Shown: piece by piece, positions 7,774-16,498 of the stretch
Layout: each line of letters opens with the position of its first letter
Numbering within the stretch: the stretch's first letter is position 1
NCBI RefSeq assembly: GCF_900176035.1
Contig: NZ_FWWT01000023.1
Coordinates: 82,224 to 146,223, forward strand
DNA: 64,000 nucleotides
Direction of reading: 5' to 3'
DNA from: Desulfonispora thiosulfatigenes DSM 11270
GTDB taxonomy: Bacteria > Bacillota > Peptococcia > Peptococcales > Desulfonisporaceae
Notes under the pieces: model-generated
What the model saw: only the letters and a program-made list of their open reading frames with translations
What the model was told of the DNA's origin: nothing
Databases searched by the model: none
Made by a program: the position numbers and the translations under genes

Positions 7774-9888
7774 TTATAGCTCCATATGGTTTTTCCTATT
7801 ACTTTCTTCAGACTTTTTAGCATCATTAAACATCTCTAAAGTAGATAAATAACCAGTGATTCTACGTACTCTACTAATTTTCCCATCTGAACCACATGCC
7901 GGACAAACATTAGTATCTATTACACCATTAAACCCACATTCTGTACAAATATCAACGGGAAAATTAACTGCAGCATATCCCATGTCAGCTTCATACATTG
8001 CATTAATAAGAGCTTCAAAGGCTTCTAAATTATGTTGCGGGGCACTAGGTAATTCAACATATGAAATATGACCACCATTACAAAATCTATGATAAGGACC
8101 TTCTATATTTATTTTTTCAAAAGCATCAATTTTATAATCAACAGGTACATGAAATGAATTTGTATACCAGTCTTTATCTGTTATTCCTTCGATTTCACCA
8201 AATAAGCTTTCGTCTAATTTAGTAAACTTTCCGCTAAGACCCTCAGCAGGTGTTGCAACTAAACTAAAATTCAAACTATATTTTTGTGTTGCTTCATCAC
8301 ACTTTCTTCTCATATGACTGATAATTGATAATCCAAGAGCCTGGGATTCAGAACTTTCCCCATGATGTTTTCCATTTAACGCCACTAGGGTTTCAGCAAG
8401 TCCAATAAACCCAATACTTAAAGTACCATGTTTAATAGCATTTTCTATAAAGTCGTCTTGCTCTAGTTCTTCACTATCTAAATATAATTTTTGTCCCATT
8501 AAAAATGGAAAATCTTTTACTCTTAATTTTTTTTGAATTTCATATCTATGCAATAGTTGCTCAATTGTTAATTCAATCATTTCATCTAGACTTTTCCAAA
8601 ACTTAGATAAATCTCCATTAGCTTTGATTCCTAAACGTGGTAGATTTATAGTTGTAAAAGATAAATTCCCTCTTTTTTCAGTAACCTCTGGTCCATTTGT
8701 ATTTGCCATAACTCTTGTTCTACAACCCATGTAAGCCACATCCTCACCATAAGGAGCATTATAACTTGCATCTTGAAATGAAAAATTAGGAAAAAGTCTT
8801 TTACACGCTACTTTCATGCTAAGTTTAAATAAGTCATAGTTAGGATCTTCTGGCTCATAGTTAATTCCTTCTTTAACCTTAAAACAAATGTTTGGAAACA
8901 TAGGCGCCTCGCCCTTACCCAGTCCTCTTTCATATGCTTTTAAAAGGTTTTTAGTAATCATTCTACCTTCTCTTGAGGTATCTGTTCCAATATTAATTGA
9001 AGAAAAAGGAACTTGTGCTCCGGCTCTACTATGCATGGTGTTTAAATTATATACAAATCCTTCCATAGCTTGAAAAACTTCATCTTCTACTCTTTCATGA
9101 ACTAATGATTGTATTTTTTCTTCATCTGCTTCTAAACCTAAATTTTTTAAACCTGCTCTAATTTTTTGTTCTTGTTTTATAAATTCTAATTCAACATAAA
9201 CACCCAGATCACGGTCAAAGTATGCGTATGATTGGCCACCATGTTGATCATTTTGATTACTTTGTAAAATTATAGCTGCTAAGGCTCCAGCCGTTTTAAT
9301 GCCCTTTGGAGACCTTATATATCCATGACCATTATTAAATCCTTTCTTTAATAAATCTGCTAAAGGTATTTGTAGGCATGTCATTGTTTTTCCATACCAA
9401 CCTAAATCATGAATATAAAAATTTCCTTCAAGATGAGCTTTCGTAAACTTTTCTGGTATAGCTCTCTTTAAATAATATTCTTTAGATGCTAATTCTGAGA
9501 TCTGTAACACCTTTGCCGAAGGAGAATTTCCTACATTAGCATTTTCTCTGCTTGTTTCTTTAAGAACCTCTTGCACTGCATCCATCATTTCCGATCTTGT
9601 TTCACGAATATTCGTTCTCTGAGCTCGATATAAAATATACGCCTTTGCAGTTTTAGCATGTCCTCTTTCAATTAATACTTTCTCCACAGTATCTTGTATA
9701 TCTTCAACCGGAATGGCTTGTCCATTGTATTTAGCACTCAGTAACTTTAAAACTCCTAAAGTAACTTCCATTGCTGTTTGTCTATCTTCTCCTCCTACAG
9801 ATTTAGCAGCTCTAAAGATAGCATCTGTTATCTTTTTATCATCAAATGCTACTTCTCTTCCATCTCTTTTTAATATACTCATTAGCAT
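7774..9888 (-). CDS. nrdD: Anaerobic (class III) ribonucleoside-triphosphate reductase
   Basis: 704 residues, full length. It reduces NTPs to dNTPs using a glycyl radical and is oxygen-sensitive. An N-terminal ATP-cone (~residues 3-95, ILKRDGREVAFDDKKITDAI) provides allosteric control. The central ten-stranded barrel is followed by a C-terminal zinc site (CTECGFNG...CPACGSDG) and the glycyl-radical loop RRITGYLST near residue 680. GGAGGGG lies 5 nt before the ATG. It lies between nrdR (14 nt upstream) and nrdG. No aerobic class I or II reductase is seen in the window. Confidence 0.97.
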   Translation of the reverse strand: MLMSILKRDGREVAFDDKKITDAIFRAAKSVGGEDRQTAMEVTLGVLKLLSAKYNGQAIPVEDIQDTVEKVLIERGHAKTAKAYILYRAQRTNIRETRSEMMDAVQEVLKETSRENANVGNSPSAKVLQISELASKEYYLKRAIPEKFTKAHLEGNFYIHDLGWYGKTMTCLQIPLADLLKKGFNNGHGYIRSPKGIKTAGALAAIILQSNQNDQHGGQSYAYFDRDLGVYVELEFIKQEQKIRAGLKNLGLEADEEKIQSLVHERVEDEVFQAMEGFVYNLNTMHSRAGAQVPFSSINIGTDTSREGRMITKNLLKAYERGLGKGEAPMFPNICFKVKEGINYEPEDPNYDLFKLSMKVACKRLFPNFSFQDASYNAPYGEDVAYMGCRTRVMANTNGPEVTEKRGNLSFTTINLPRLGIKANGDLSKFWKSLDEMIELTIEQLLHRYEIQKKLRVKDFPFLMGQKLYLDSEELEQDDFIENAIKHGTLSIGFIGLAETLVALNGKHHGESSESQALGLSIISHMRRKCDEATQKYSLNFSLVATPAEGLSGKFTKLDESLFGEIEGITDKDWYTNSFHVPVDYKIDAFEKINIEGPYHRFCNGGHISYVELPSAPQHNLEAFEALINAMYEADMGYAAVNFPVDICTECGFNGVIDTNVCPACGSDGKISRVRRITGYLSTLEMFNDAKKSEESNRKNHMEL

Positions 9889-9902
9889 TTTAACCCCTCC
9901 AA

Positions 9903-10361
9903 TTACTTTTGCTTTTGTATTAATAATTCGATTTCGTTAATAAAGGTATTTATATCTTTAAACTCACGATAAACCGAAGCAAATCTCACATAAGAAACTT
10001 CATCCAAAATTTTTAACTTTTCCATAACTAGTTCACCAATCAAAGAAGAATCTATTTCACGATCCATTTTATTATTTAAATCTCTTTCTATTTCTGCACA
10101 CACCTTTTCTAAATCTTGAAGTGCAACGGGGCGTTTTTCACATGCCTTTATTAAACCATTTAAAATTTTTGTTGGTTCAAACATTTCTCTTCTACCATCT
10201 TTTTTCACAATAATTAAAGGTAGATTTTCAACCTTCTCATATGTAGTAAATCTTTTTCCACATTTTGAACATTCTCTACGCCTTCTAATGGCTTTACCAT
10301 CATCAGCAGAACGAGAATCTACAACCTTAGTATCAAAAAAATCACAAAAAATACACCTCAC
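9903..10361 (-). CDS. nrdR: Transcriptional repressor NrdR
   Basis: 152 residues, the family's usual length. NrdR senses ATP/dATP and represses ribonucleotide reductase genes. The N-terminal zinc ribbon (CIFCDFFDTKVVDSR then CSKCGKRFTTYE) is followed by an ATP-cone (VKKDGRREMFEPTKILNGL). The start is a GTG 5 nt after GGGGTGA; the family's usual MxCxxC beginning supports it. It is first in the nrdR-nrdD-nrdG operon, with two NrdR-box-like sequences over the presumed promoter, so autoregulation is likely. Confidence 0.95.
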   Translation of the reverse strand: MRCIFCDFFDTKVVDSRSADDGKAIRRRRECSKCGKRFTTYEKVENLPLIIVKKDGRREMFEPTKILNGLIKACEKRPVALQDLEKVCAEIERDLNNKMDREIDSSLIGELVMEKLKILDEVSYVRFASVYREFKDINTFINEIELLIQKQK

Positions 10362-10445
10362 TGCATCACCCCTAGAATAATATAAACGATTAGTGAAATA
10401 TTTATAATCACTTTAAACTAAAGTAATTTTTATTCTTTTAAAATA

Positions 10446-10489
10446 AAAATAAGCAACATCCACTACTTATAGTAGATATCGCTTATTTT
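10446..10489 (-). terminator. Hairpin ending the sporulation transcript, overlapping an NrdR box
   Basis: AAAATAAGC (10446-10454) pairs with GCTTATTTT (10481-10489); the interior ATCCACTA/TAGTAGAT adds a further stem with one mismatch. On the minus strand it ends in TTATTTTTATTTT, so it would stop transcription arriving from ymxH. The inner stem is also the distal NrdR box. Confidence 0.55.
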
Positions 10490-10508
10490 ATAACACAATA
10501 TGTAGTAT
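10460..10508 (-). promoter_or_regulatory. Pair of NrdR boxes at the nrdR-nrdD-nrdG promoter
   Basis: ACACAATATGTAGTAT (10493-10508) matches the family consensus acaCwAtATaTwGtgt at nearly every core position. CCACTACTTATAGTAG (10460-10475) matches with one core change. Their centres are 33 bp apart, about three helical turns, as in known paired NrdR sites. On the minus strand a TTGTGT-18-TACTAT promoter can be read with its -35 in one box and its -10 in the other, so binding would block polymerase. Confidence 0.7.
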
Positions 10509-10550
10509 GTCAATTTTTGCTTTCCATTTTTACTATTTAATATTACTCTT

Positions 10551-10835
10551 TTATTCAAATGATTTCAAACCTTTTTGGTCATGATATAAGTCCGTAAAGT
10601 TTTGAGCCTCCACTAAAATAACATCCACACCTATTCTCACAACCTTTTCCCACGGAACTATGTAGTCATCATTTCTGCCTAAAAATCTAAAAATTCTTCC
10701 AGGTCCAGGTAAAATAAGAGAAGTAATCTTACCTGATTCAATATCTATATCTATATCTTTAATGGGTCCTAACCTTTTTCCATCCAAAACATTAACAATT
10801 TCTCTTTCTCTTAGGTCAGAGATTTTAGCAAGCAC
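10551..10835 (-). CDS. YlmC/YmxH family PRC-barrel sporulation protein
   Basis: About 94 residues forming a single PRC-barrel (LREREIVNVLDGKRLGPIKDIDIDI, then the tail DYIVPWEKVVRIGVDVILVE). YlmC/YmxH proteins are found in spore formers, often beside sigE/sigG, with no known reaction. The GTG at 10835 is chosen because AAGGAGGG lies 7 nt upstream; the longer reading would put this site inside the gene. It is the last gene of the sporulation cluster, before the nrd operon. Confidence 0.82.
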   Translation of the reverse strand: MLAKISDLREREIVNVLDGKRLGPIKDIDIDIESGKITSLILPGPGRIFRFLGRNDDYIVPWEKVVRIGVDVILVEAQNFTDLYHDQKGLKSFE

Positions 10836-10919
10836 AATATATCCCTCCTTAAACGTGGACAATATTATTATATTACCTAAAATAGAGTTTAATGACAAAA
10901 AAAAACCGCATTTAGCGAT

Positions 10920-11504
10920 TTAAAACCAAACATTTAGTAATATTTTTTTATAATTAGCTATAAGATTGTTTTTGTTTTCAGCTACTGGTGCCATTACTGA
11001 GATAGCTTCTTCTTTCAAGATGTTATAATTTTCCTTTTCCTTAAACCAATCTATATGGCATAAAGGCGGATAAAGAACACACCACCAATTTTTACCTTCT
11101 CCCTTACCAATTACTGCTTTAACAGCTTTATATTCTCCAGCTGGTAATACTTTTTGATAATATACCTTTGTAGGAAAACTAGACGCAGTTAAATTTATTT
11201 TTATGGGATAATTAAAACCATTTTCTATGATAACTGCTTCACATTTTTCTTCTAAACTTGGTATATTTTTTAAAATATAATTTTGAGCTATATCATTATT
11301 TCTTAAATACTTTAATATCTCTAAATTATTTAAAATTTCATCTCGTACTTTTAATTTAAGTGCTTGGTCTAAATTACTATCAGAATTAGCAATAACATGT
11401 AATCTGATAATATTATTTGTTTCATTCACGGCCTTTACTTCTTTGACCTGTACATTAATAAATATCACTAGTAAGCATAAAATTATAGGCAATTTTTTTA
11501 GCAT
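10920..11504 (-). CDS. spoIIR: Stage II sporulation protein R
   Basis: 194 residues. SpoIIR is made in the forespore, exported, and triggers SpoIIGA to activate pro-sigma-E in the mother cell. A signal peptide occupies residues 1-25, followed by the family segment IRLHVIANSDSNLDQALKLKVRDEIL. The C-terminus ends VWF-like as usual. It begins 5 nt after the end of sigG with only a weak ribosome site, so its translation is probably coupled to sigG. In Bacillus subtilis spoIIR is separate from sigG; here the two are adjacent, which fits shared sigma-F control. Confidence 0.92.
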   Translation of the reverse strand: MLKKLPIILCLLVIFINVQVKEVKAVNETNNIIRLHVIANSDSNLDQALKLKVRDEILNNLEILKYLRNNDIAQNYILKNIPSLEEKCEAVIIENGFNYPIKINLTASSFPTKVYYQKVLPAGEYKAVKAVIGKGEGKNWWCVLYPPLCHIDWFKEKENYNILKEEAISVMAPVAENKNNLIANYKKILLNVWF

Positions 11505-11509
11505 ATATA

Positions 11510-12286
11510 TTAACTCATTTGTTTTTTCATTATATTTAAAGCTGCCTTTTCTAGTCTACTAACCTGAGCCTGTGAGATTCCTATTTCATCAGCTACTTCC
11601 ATTTGAGTTTTGCCATCAAAAAATCTTAAGGATAAGATTAGTTTTTCACGATCATTTAATCTTTCTAATGATTCTTTAATTGCAATATTTTCTACCCAAT
11701 TATAATCAGTATTTTTATCATCTCTAACTTGATCCATTACATATATAGGATCGCCTCCATCATTATAAATAGGTTCAAAAAGTGATAGTGGCTCTTGAAT
11801 AGCATCTAAGGCAAAAACAATATCTTCTCTAGGTATATCTAATACTTTTGCAATTTCTGTAATTGTCGGCTCTTTAGAATTTTTATTTACTAATGAATCT
11901 CTTACCTGAAGTGCTTTATATGCAATATCCCTTAATGATCTACTTACGCGAATAGGATTATTATCACGCAAATACCTTCTAATTTCACCTATAATCATAG
12001 GAACGGCATATGTTGAGAACTTTACATTCTGACCTAAATCAAAGTTGTCTATAGCCTTCATTAAACCTATGCAACCTACTTGAAATAAATCATCTACATA
12101 TTCTCCTCTGTTTGTAAATCTTTGAATCACGCTTAAAACTAAACGTAAGTTACCATTGATTATTTTTTGTCTAGATTGGGTATCACCAGACTGCATATCT
12201 TTAAATAAAACTCGCATTTCTTTGTTTTTTAGAACTGGTAATTTAGATGTGTTAACACCACAAATTTCGACTTTATTGATTATCAA
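11510..12286 (-). CDS. sigG: RNA polymerase sporulation sigma factor sigma-G
   Basis: 258 residues, standard for sigma-G. The N-terminus NKVEICGVNTSKLPVLKN is diagnostic. Region 2 (DLFQVGCIGLMKAIDNFD, then KFSTYAVPMIIGEIRRYLRD), region 3, and region 4 helix-turn-helix (QMEVADEIGISQAQVSRLEKAAL) are intact. It drives late forespore genes. The start is TTG at 12286 with GGAGGG 8 nt upstream; the alignment of the first residues with other SigG proteins agrees. It is separated from sigE by a terminator and has its own forespore-type promoter candidate. Confidence 0.96.
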   Translation of the reverse strand: MIINKVEICGVNTSKLPVLKNKEMRVLFKDMQSGDTQSRQKIINGNLRLVLSVIQRFTNRGEYVDDLFQVGCIGLMKAIDNFDLGQNVKFSTYAVPMIIGEIRRYLRDNNPIRVSRSLRDIAYKALQVRDSLVNKNSKEPTITEIAKVLDIPREDIVFALDAIQEPLSLFEPIYNDGGDPIYVMDQVRDDKNTDYNWVENIAIKESLERLNDREKLILSLRFFDGKTQMEVADEIGISQAQVSRLEKAALNIMKKQMS

Positions 12287-12321
12287 TATTGATACCCTCC
12301 TAAGTATATGAGCTTAGTTTA

Positions 12322-12350
12322 GTTATTACCGTGATAAGAAGGGTTTATTC
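12322..12350 (-). promoter_or_regulatory. Candidate sigma-F/G promoter of sigG
   Basis: On the minus strand GAATA (12346-12350), a 15-nt spacer and GGTAATAAC (12322-12330) resemble the forespore consensus GHATR-N15-GGHRARHT. It lies 35 nt before the sigG start and after the sigE terminator, where a sigma-F promoter would be expected. Confidence 0.4.
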
Positions 12351-12402
12351 TATATTAATGTTAACTTATTATAGTTGTTTGTTTCTGAATTTATATAAAA
12401 AA

Positions 12403-12431
12403 AAGACTTCTTATAAAACCCAAGAAGTCTT
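12403..12431 (-). terminator. Terminator of the spoIIGA-sigE operon
   Basis: A perfect 10-bp stem, AAGACTTCTT (12403-12412) with AAGAAGTCTT (12422-12431), is followed on the minus strand by eight T. It lies 8 nt after sigE, so sigG is normally transcribed separately. Confidence 0.85.
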
Positions 12432-12438
12432 AGCTAAA

Positions 12439-13173
12439 CTATTCCATTTTTTCCATTTCCTTTTTCAATCTTCTAATTATCTTTTTCTCTAGTCTTGAGA
12501 TGTATGACTGAGAGATTCCTAAAAAATCTGCTACTTCTTTTTGAGTTCTTTCATCTCCACCTTGAAGTCCAAATCTTAGTTCCATAATTTTTCTTTCTCT
12601 TGGATTTATTTTTTTCATAGCTAAATGTAAAAGTCTTTTGTCTACTTCTTCCTCTAAGGGTTTGCAAATAAGATCTCCCTCAGTACCTAAAACATCAGAT
12701 AACAATAATTCATTACCATCCCAATCAATATTTAACGGTTCATCAAAGCTTACTTCCCCACGAGTTTTATTGCTTCTTCTTAAATGCATTAAAATTTCAT
12801 TTTCTATGCATCTTGAAGCATAGGTCGCAAGCTTAATTTTTTTCTGTGGATCAAAAGTATTAACCGCTTTTATAAGTCCAATTGTTCCAATAGAAACTAA
12901 GTCTTCTATCCCTATACCAGTGTTTTCAAACTTCCTTGCAATATAAACTACTAATCTTAAATTTCTTTCAATTAATGTACTTTTTACTTTGTAATCTCCT
13001 GCTTCTAATTTGATTAATAAATCCTCTTCTTCGTCCCTACTTAAAGGGGGAGGAAGTACCTCACTACTACCTACATAAAATACTTCTTCAGTAAAACCTA
13101 ATTTGTTTAAGAGCTTTAATACCTTAAGCCTTATTCTCCATAAAGATAAATTGAGTTTTGGTTTTCTTAACAA
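12439..13173 (-). CDS. sigE: RNA polymerase sporulation sigma factor sigma-E (pro-form)
   Basis: 244 residues. Sigma-E directs early mother-cell transcription and is made as an inactive precursor. The N-terminal ~30 residues form the pro-sequence, ending near [17 protein letters not shown] where SpoIIGA cuts. Then come regions 1.2-2 ([18 protein letters not shown] and [19 protein letters not shown]) and region 4 ([22 protein letters not shown]). It is 24 nt downstream of spoIIGA, the protease that activates it, which is the classic spoIIG operon arrangement. Confidence 0.96.
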   Translation of the reverse strand: MLRKPKLNLSLWRIRLKVLKLLNKLGFTEEVFYVGSSEVLPPPLSRDEEEDLLIKLEAGDYKVKSTLIERNLRLVVYIARKFENTGIGIEDLVSIGTIGLIKAVNTFDPQKKIKLATYASRCIENEILMHLRRSNKTRGEVSFDEPLNIDWDGNELLLSDVLGTEGDLICKPLEEEVDKRLLHLAMKKINPRERKIMELRFGLQGGDERTQKEVADFLGISQSYISRLEKKIIRRLKKEMEKME

Positions 13174-13197
13174 AAAGACACCTCCTAAATAAACTTT

Positions 13198-14121
13198 TTA
13201 CTCATTTAATAATAAATCAGTATGCAAAAGGGCATGATAGGTTCCCTGAGGCGATAATTTACGATGATAGATAGCTACTACCACATTGGAATTTTTATAT
13301 AAATTATTTCCATCCTGAATCATTACTTCATCGGGTTTGATTCCTATTAACATTCCATTATGGTTTCCAAGTGACGAAAAAGGAATTAATCTAATCCGTG
13401 TATTCCATTTATCATCTTTAAAAGTGCCTACTTGAACATCAATAGATGGAATATTTTTACTCTTCAGCATTTGAGTTAAATCATCTGGAATTATACCCGT
13501 TAATTTATCATACTCCATAACCATTACAGGATCTTTACTAATAGGATCTTTTAACTGGTTTCCTGTATCAACTAAAGCCTCAGTATCTACTGATGTACCT
13601 AAAATTTTCACTTTCGTCTTTACTAACCATATTCCTTGGTGCAAATTTTTTCTAATAATACTAGCGCTCCACATTCCTAGTAATAAAGCTACAGCTAATC
13701 CGACTATTAACCAAGTTCCACTAAAATTAATGCTATTCACCATTATTCCATTCCACGTTTCAATATGTAGAGGCCCACTTTGAAATAAATACATTGATCC
13801 TAAAACAGCACCACCCATAATAAAAGAAACTAAATAAAAATAAGAAGTAGACTTTATAAACCATTTTATATTCTTATATCTAAAGGTTACTATCACCATT
13901 AAAAAAGAACATACTAGTTTTAGAAGAACTGTCGATGAAAATGCTAATCTAGGAAAATAAATCATTATAGAGTAAGCCGCACCAATGAATGCTCCAAGTG
14001 TTAATCTTTTATAATTAGTTGATAATCTCCCCAGTCGTGATGTCGCCCATAAAATAAAGAAGTCCATAATAAAATTAATCATAAAGGCAATATCCAGATA
14101 CATATCAGTATATGGGGACAC
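13198..14121 (-). CDS. spoIIGA: Sigma-E processing peptidase SpoIIGA
   Basis: 307 residues. The N-terminal half has five predicted membrane helices placing it in the septal membrane. The C-terminal domain is a retroviral-type aspartic protease with the active-site motif EALVDTGNQL (Asp-Thr-Gly). It cleaves pro-sigma-E once SpoIIR has signalled from the forespore. The start is GTG at 14121 after GAGGTGA, giving MSPYTDMYLDIAF, which fits the family. It heads the spoIIG operon. Confidence 0.94.
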   Translation of the reverse strand: MSPYTDMYLDIAFMINFIMDFFILWATSRLGRLSTNYKRLTLGAFIGAAYSIMIYFPRLAFSSTVLLKLVCSFLMVIVTFRYKNIKWFIKSTSYFYLVSFIMGGAVLGSMYLFQSGPLHIETWNGIMVNSINFSGTWLIVGLAVALLLGMWSASIIRKNLHQGIWLVKTKVKILGTSVDTEALVDTGNQLKDPISKDPVMVMEYDKLTGIIPDDLTQMLKSKNIPSIDVQVGTFKDDKWNTRIRLIPFSSLGNHNGMLIGIKPDEVMIQDGNNLYKNSNVVVAIYHRKLSPQGTYHALLHTDLLLNE

Positions 14122-14153
14122 CTAATCACCTCTTAATTTTTAATTCTAATAAC

Positions 14154-14196
14154 ATTATACATTATTTATCTCCAGAAATATGTCATTTATTGCGAA
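14154..14196 (-). promoter_or_regulatory. spoIIG-type promoter with an extended spacer and Spo0A-like box
   Basis: On the minus strand ATGACA (14181-14186) and a perfect TATAAT (14154-14159) are 21 nt apart. The B. subtilis spoIIG promoter, activated by phospho-Spo0A, is known for a similarly long spacer. TTGCGAA at 14190-14196, next to the -35 element, matches the Spo0A box TGTCGAA at five of seven positions. Confidence 0.5.
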
Positions 14197-14227
14197 TTTT
14201 TCCAATTTTAAAAATTACTATAAAAAA

Positions 14228-14254
14228 AAGGCCCTTGATTTTTTCAAGGACCTT
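14228..14254 (-). terminator. Terminator after ftsZ
   Basis: AAGGCCCTTGA (14228-14238) pairs with TCAAGGACCTT (14244-14254) with one mismatch, followed on the minus strand by TTTTTTTTA. It lies 5 nt past the ftsZ stop and closes the dcw transcript before spoIIGA. Confidence 0.8.
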
Positions 14255-14259
14255 CTAAT

Positions 14260-15348
14260 TTATCTTTTTCTTCTTAAAAAGGCTGGTATTTCTAAATTAT
14301 CTATAGTAATATTCTTTGGTTCATGTCTGATTTCAGGTTGTTCAGGTTGATTATTATTTTCAGCAACTTTCAGGTTAACTGTATAATCTTTTACTTCTTC
14401 ATCAAAACCAGTTGCAATAACGGTTACCCTTATTTCTTCACCAAGTTTTTCATCAATTACTGCACCAAAAATAATATTTGCTTCTTCATCGGCTGCTTCA
14501 GCAATTACTTCGGCTGCTTCATTAACTTCAAATAAGCCTAATGAACCGCCACCTGTTATGCTTAAAAGCACTCCTTTAGCCCCTTCTATTGAAGTTTCTA
14601 ATAAAGGTGATGAGATAGCATTACGAGCTGCTGTCACTGCTCTATTTTCTCCAGAGGATGTACCTATACCCATTAATGCTGAACCGGTATTATGCATAAT
14701 AGTCTTAACATCAGCAAAGTCTAAATTAATTAAACCAGGTACTGCTATTAAATCAGATATACCTTGTACACCTTGTCTTAATATATCATCCGCAATAGAA
14801 AAAGCATCGTTAATAGATGTATTTTTATCTACTACTTGTAACAAACGATCATTAGGAATAGTAATTAGTGTATCTACCTTTTCTTTTAAATTAGCTATAC
14901 CTTGAACAGCTTGTTTAGCTCTTTTTCGCCCTTCAAATGTAAATGGCTTTGTAACTACTCCAACTGTTACAGCACCTAATTCCTTTGCAATTGCAGCAAC
15001 AACTGGTGCGGCTCCAGTCCCAGTTCCTCCACCCATACCTGCAGTTACAAATACCATATCAGCACCTTTAAGAGCTTTCATTATTTCTTCTTTACTTTCT
15101 TCTGCTGCTTTATGCCCTATTTCAGGATTTGCACCAGCACCTAAACCTCTTGTTAGCTTATCACCTATTTGAACTTTTGTTTCACATTTAGATAATTGTA
15201 ATGCTTGTGCATCTGTGTTAACTGAAATAAATTCTACACCTTGCAAACCACTCTCGATCATACGATTAACGGCATTGTTACCTCCACCACCAACACCGAT
15301 TACCCTTATTTGAGCAATCTGCTGAATATCTACATCTAATTCTAGCAT
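14260..15348 (-). CDS. ftsZ: Cell division protein FtsZ
   Basis: 362 residues. This tubulin-like GTPase forms the Z ring. It has the GTP-binding signature [13 protein letters not shown], the N-terminal [17 protein letters not shown], the T7 catalytic loop ([16 protein letters not shown]) and the C-terminal peptide ([16 protein letters not shown]) that binds FtsA/SepF-type partners. The ATG at 15348 is 12 nt from AAAGGGG, a rather long spacing. It is last in the dcw cluster. No ftsA lies between ftsQ and ftsZ. Confidence 0.97.
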   Translation of the reverse strand: MLELDVDIQQIAQIRVIGVGGGGNNAVNRMIESGLQGVEFISVNTDAQALQLSKCETKVQIGDKLTRGLGAGANPEIGHKAAEESKEEIMKALKGADMVFVTAGMGGGTGTGAAPVVAAIAKELGAVTVGVVTKPFTFEGRKRAKQAVQGIANLKEKVDTLITIPNDRLLQVVDKNTSINDAFSIADDILRQGVQGISDLIAVPGLINLDFADVKTIMHNTGSALMGIGTSSGENRAVTAARNAISSPLLETSIEGAKGVLLSITGGGSLGLFEVNEAAEVIAEAADEEANIIFGAVIDEKLGEEIRVTVIATGFDEEVKDYTVNLKVAENNNQPEQPEIRHEPKNITIDNLEIPAFLRRKR

Positions 15349-15425
15349 TCAGCTTGACAACCCCTTTCATTCACTTATGCAAATTTTAATATTGCTAAAA
15401 CTAATTAATAATAAATAAATTTATA

Positions 15426-16187
15426 TTATTTCTTTTTAATAATAGGTGGACCTGAAAAACGCAAATCTATATATTCGATTGCTTTTTCATCAATAACTAA
15501 ATTAATAATTTTTTCTAAAATGTCTTGTAAATTTTCTAATTTGCTTTGTACTTCTTTTTTTGAACCCAATCTTATTTCAATTCCTTGAGTAGTATAAGCT
15601 AAAATATATCTAGGATCAGCTACATTTATTTCTGCAATGTTTATCAGTAAATCTGATTCTATATTTGTAAGGATTTCCAAAGCTGTATGTAAACCTTCAT
15701 TTTTGATTATTTGACCTGGTCCAGGTAAATAATCCATACTAACACCACTTATGACTGGTAGTTGATAACTACCTAAATCATTGTTAATAGAGATAAACAC
15801 ACCTTTTTCACTGACTTGTATAAAACCATCTTCACAAACTACCAAGCCAATGGGTTTCCTTTCCAAAACATTAATTTTTAAAGTAGATGGTAAATCACGG
15901 CTAATCTCAACACTCTCTATTAAAGGATGTATTGATATATTCTTAATAATATCATTTTTCTCAATTTTAAAAAGATTATCACCTTGATTGACTTGACTTA
16001 GTTTTATTACCTGTTGCTTAGTCAAGTTTTTATTACCAATTACCTCAACATTTTGAATGTTAAATATGGGTGAATGCAGAAAGAAATATATCCCAATTAT
16101 AAATAAGAAAAAATATACTACTTTAAAAGATTTAACTTTTTTTTTATTTCCCTTTGATTTTTCTACATGATTTAATTCATTTTTCAT
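15426..16187 (-). CDS. ftsQ: Cell division protein FtsQ/DivIB
   Basis: About 253 residues: a short basic cytoplasmic tail, one membrane helix (VVYFFLFIIGIYFFL, ~residues 23-40), a POTRA domain beginning FNIQNVEVIGNKNLT, and the FtsQ beta domain to the end. The protein recruits and stabilises FtsL and FtsB at the septum. The ATG at 16187 is 5 nt after GTAGGTGGA; an ATG-less extension to 16214 would include this site. It lies after a terminator that follows murA, so it is probably expressed from its own promoter together with ftsZ. Confidence 0.88.
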   Translation of the reverse strand: MKNELNHVEKSKGNKKKVKSFKVVYFFLFIIGIYFFLHSPIFNIQNVEVIGNKNLTKQQVIKLSQVNQGDNLFKIEKNDIIKNISIHPLIESVEISRDLPSTLKINVLERKPIGLVVCEDGFIQVSEKGVFISINNDLGSYQLPVISGVSMDYLPGPGQIIKNEGLHTALEILTNIESDLLINIAEINVADPRYILAYTTQGIEIRLGSKKEVQSKLENLQDILEKIINLVIDEKAIEYIDLRFSGPPIIKKK

Positions 16188-16363
16188 AACATTCCACCTA
16201 CATTTAATTTCCACGAATTTTAAAAAAATCCTTGTTTTTTATTATAACAAAATATACTAGTACTTGTCCAAGCTTATAACAAACATTTACCTCCTTTTTT
16301 TCCATAAAGTTAGTAAATAAATAAGAATTATTAAATATTTAATATCTTATAAAATATTCAAAA

Positions 16364-16402
16364 AATTGTATCCCTAATTAAATAAATAATTGGGATACAA
16401 TT
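16364..16402 (-). terminator. Terminator after murA
   Basis: AATTGTATCCC (16364-16374) pairs with GGGATACAATT (16392-16402), extended by AATT after a one-base bulge. On the minus strand six T follow directly. The rest of the 16188-16498 gap is AT-rich and shows no gene; a promoter for ftsQ is expected there but none stands out. Confidence 0.75.
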
Positions 16403-16498
16403 GCTTTGAATTAAATATATTTTATCATCTATCTTCTTTATAAATAGTAATAATTTATTACTATTTTAGTAAATTAAGTATATCATATATAAAGATAA

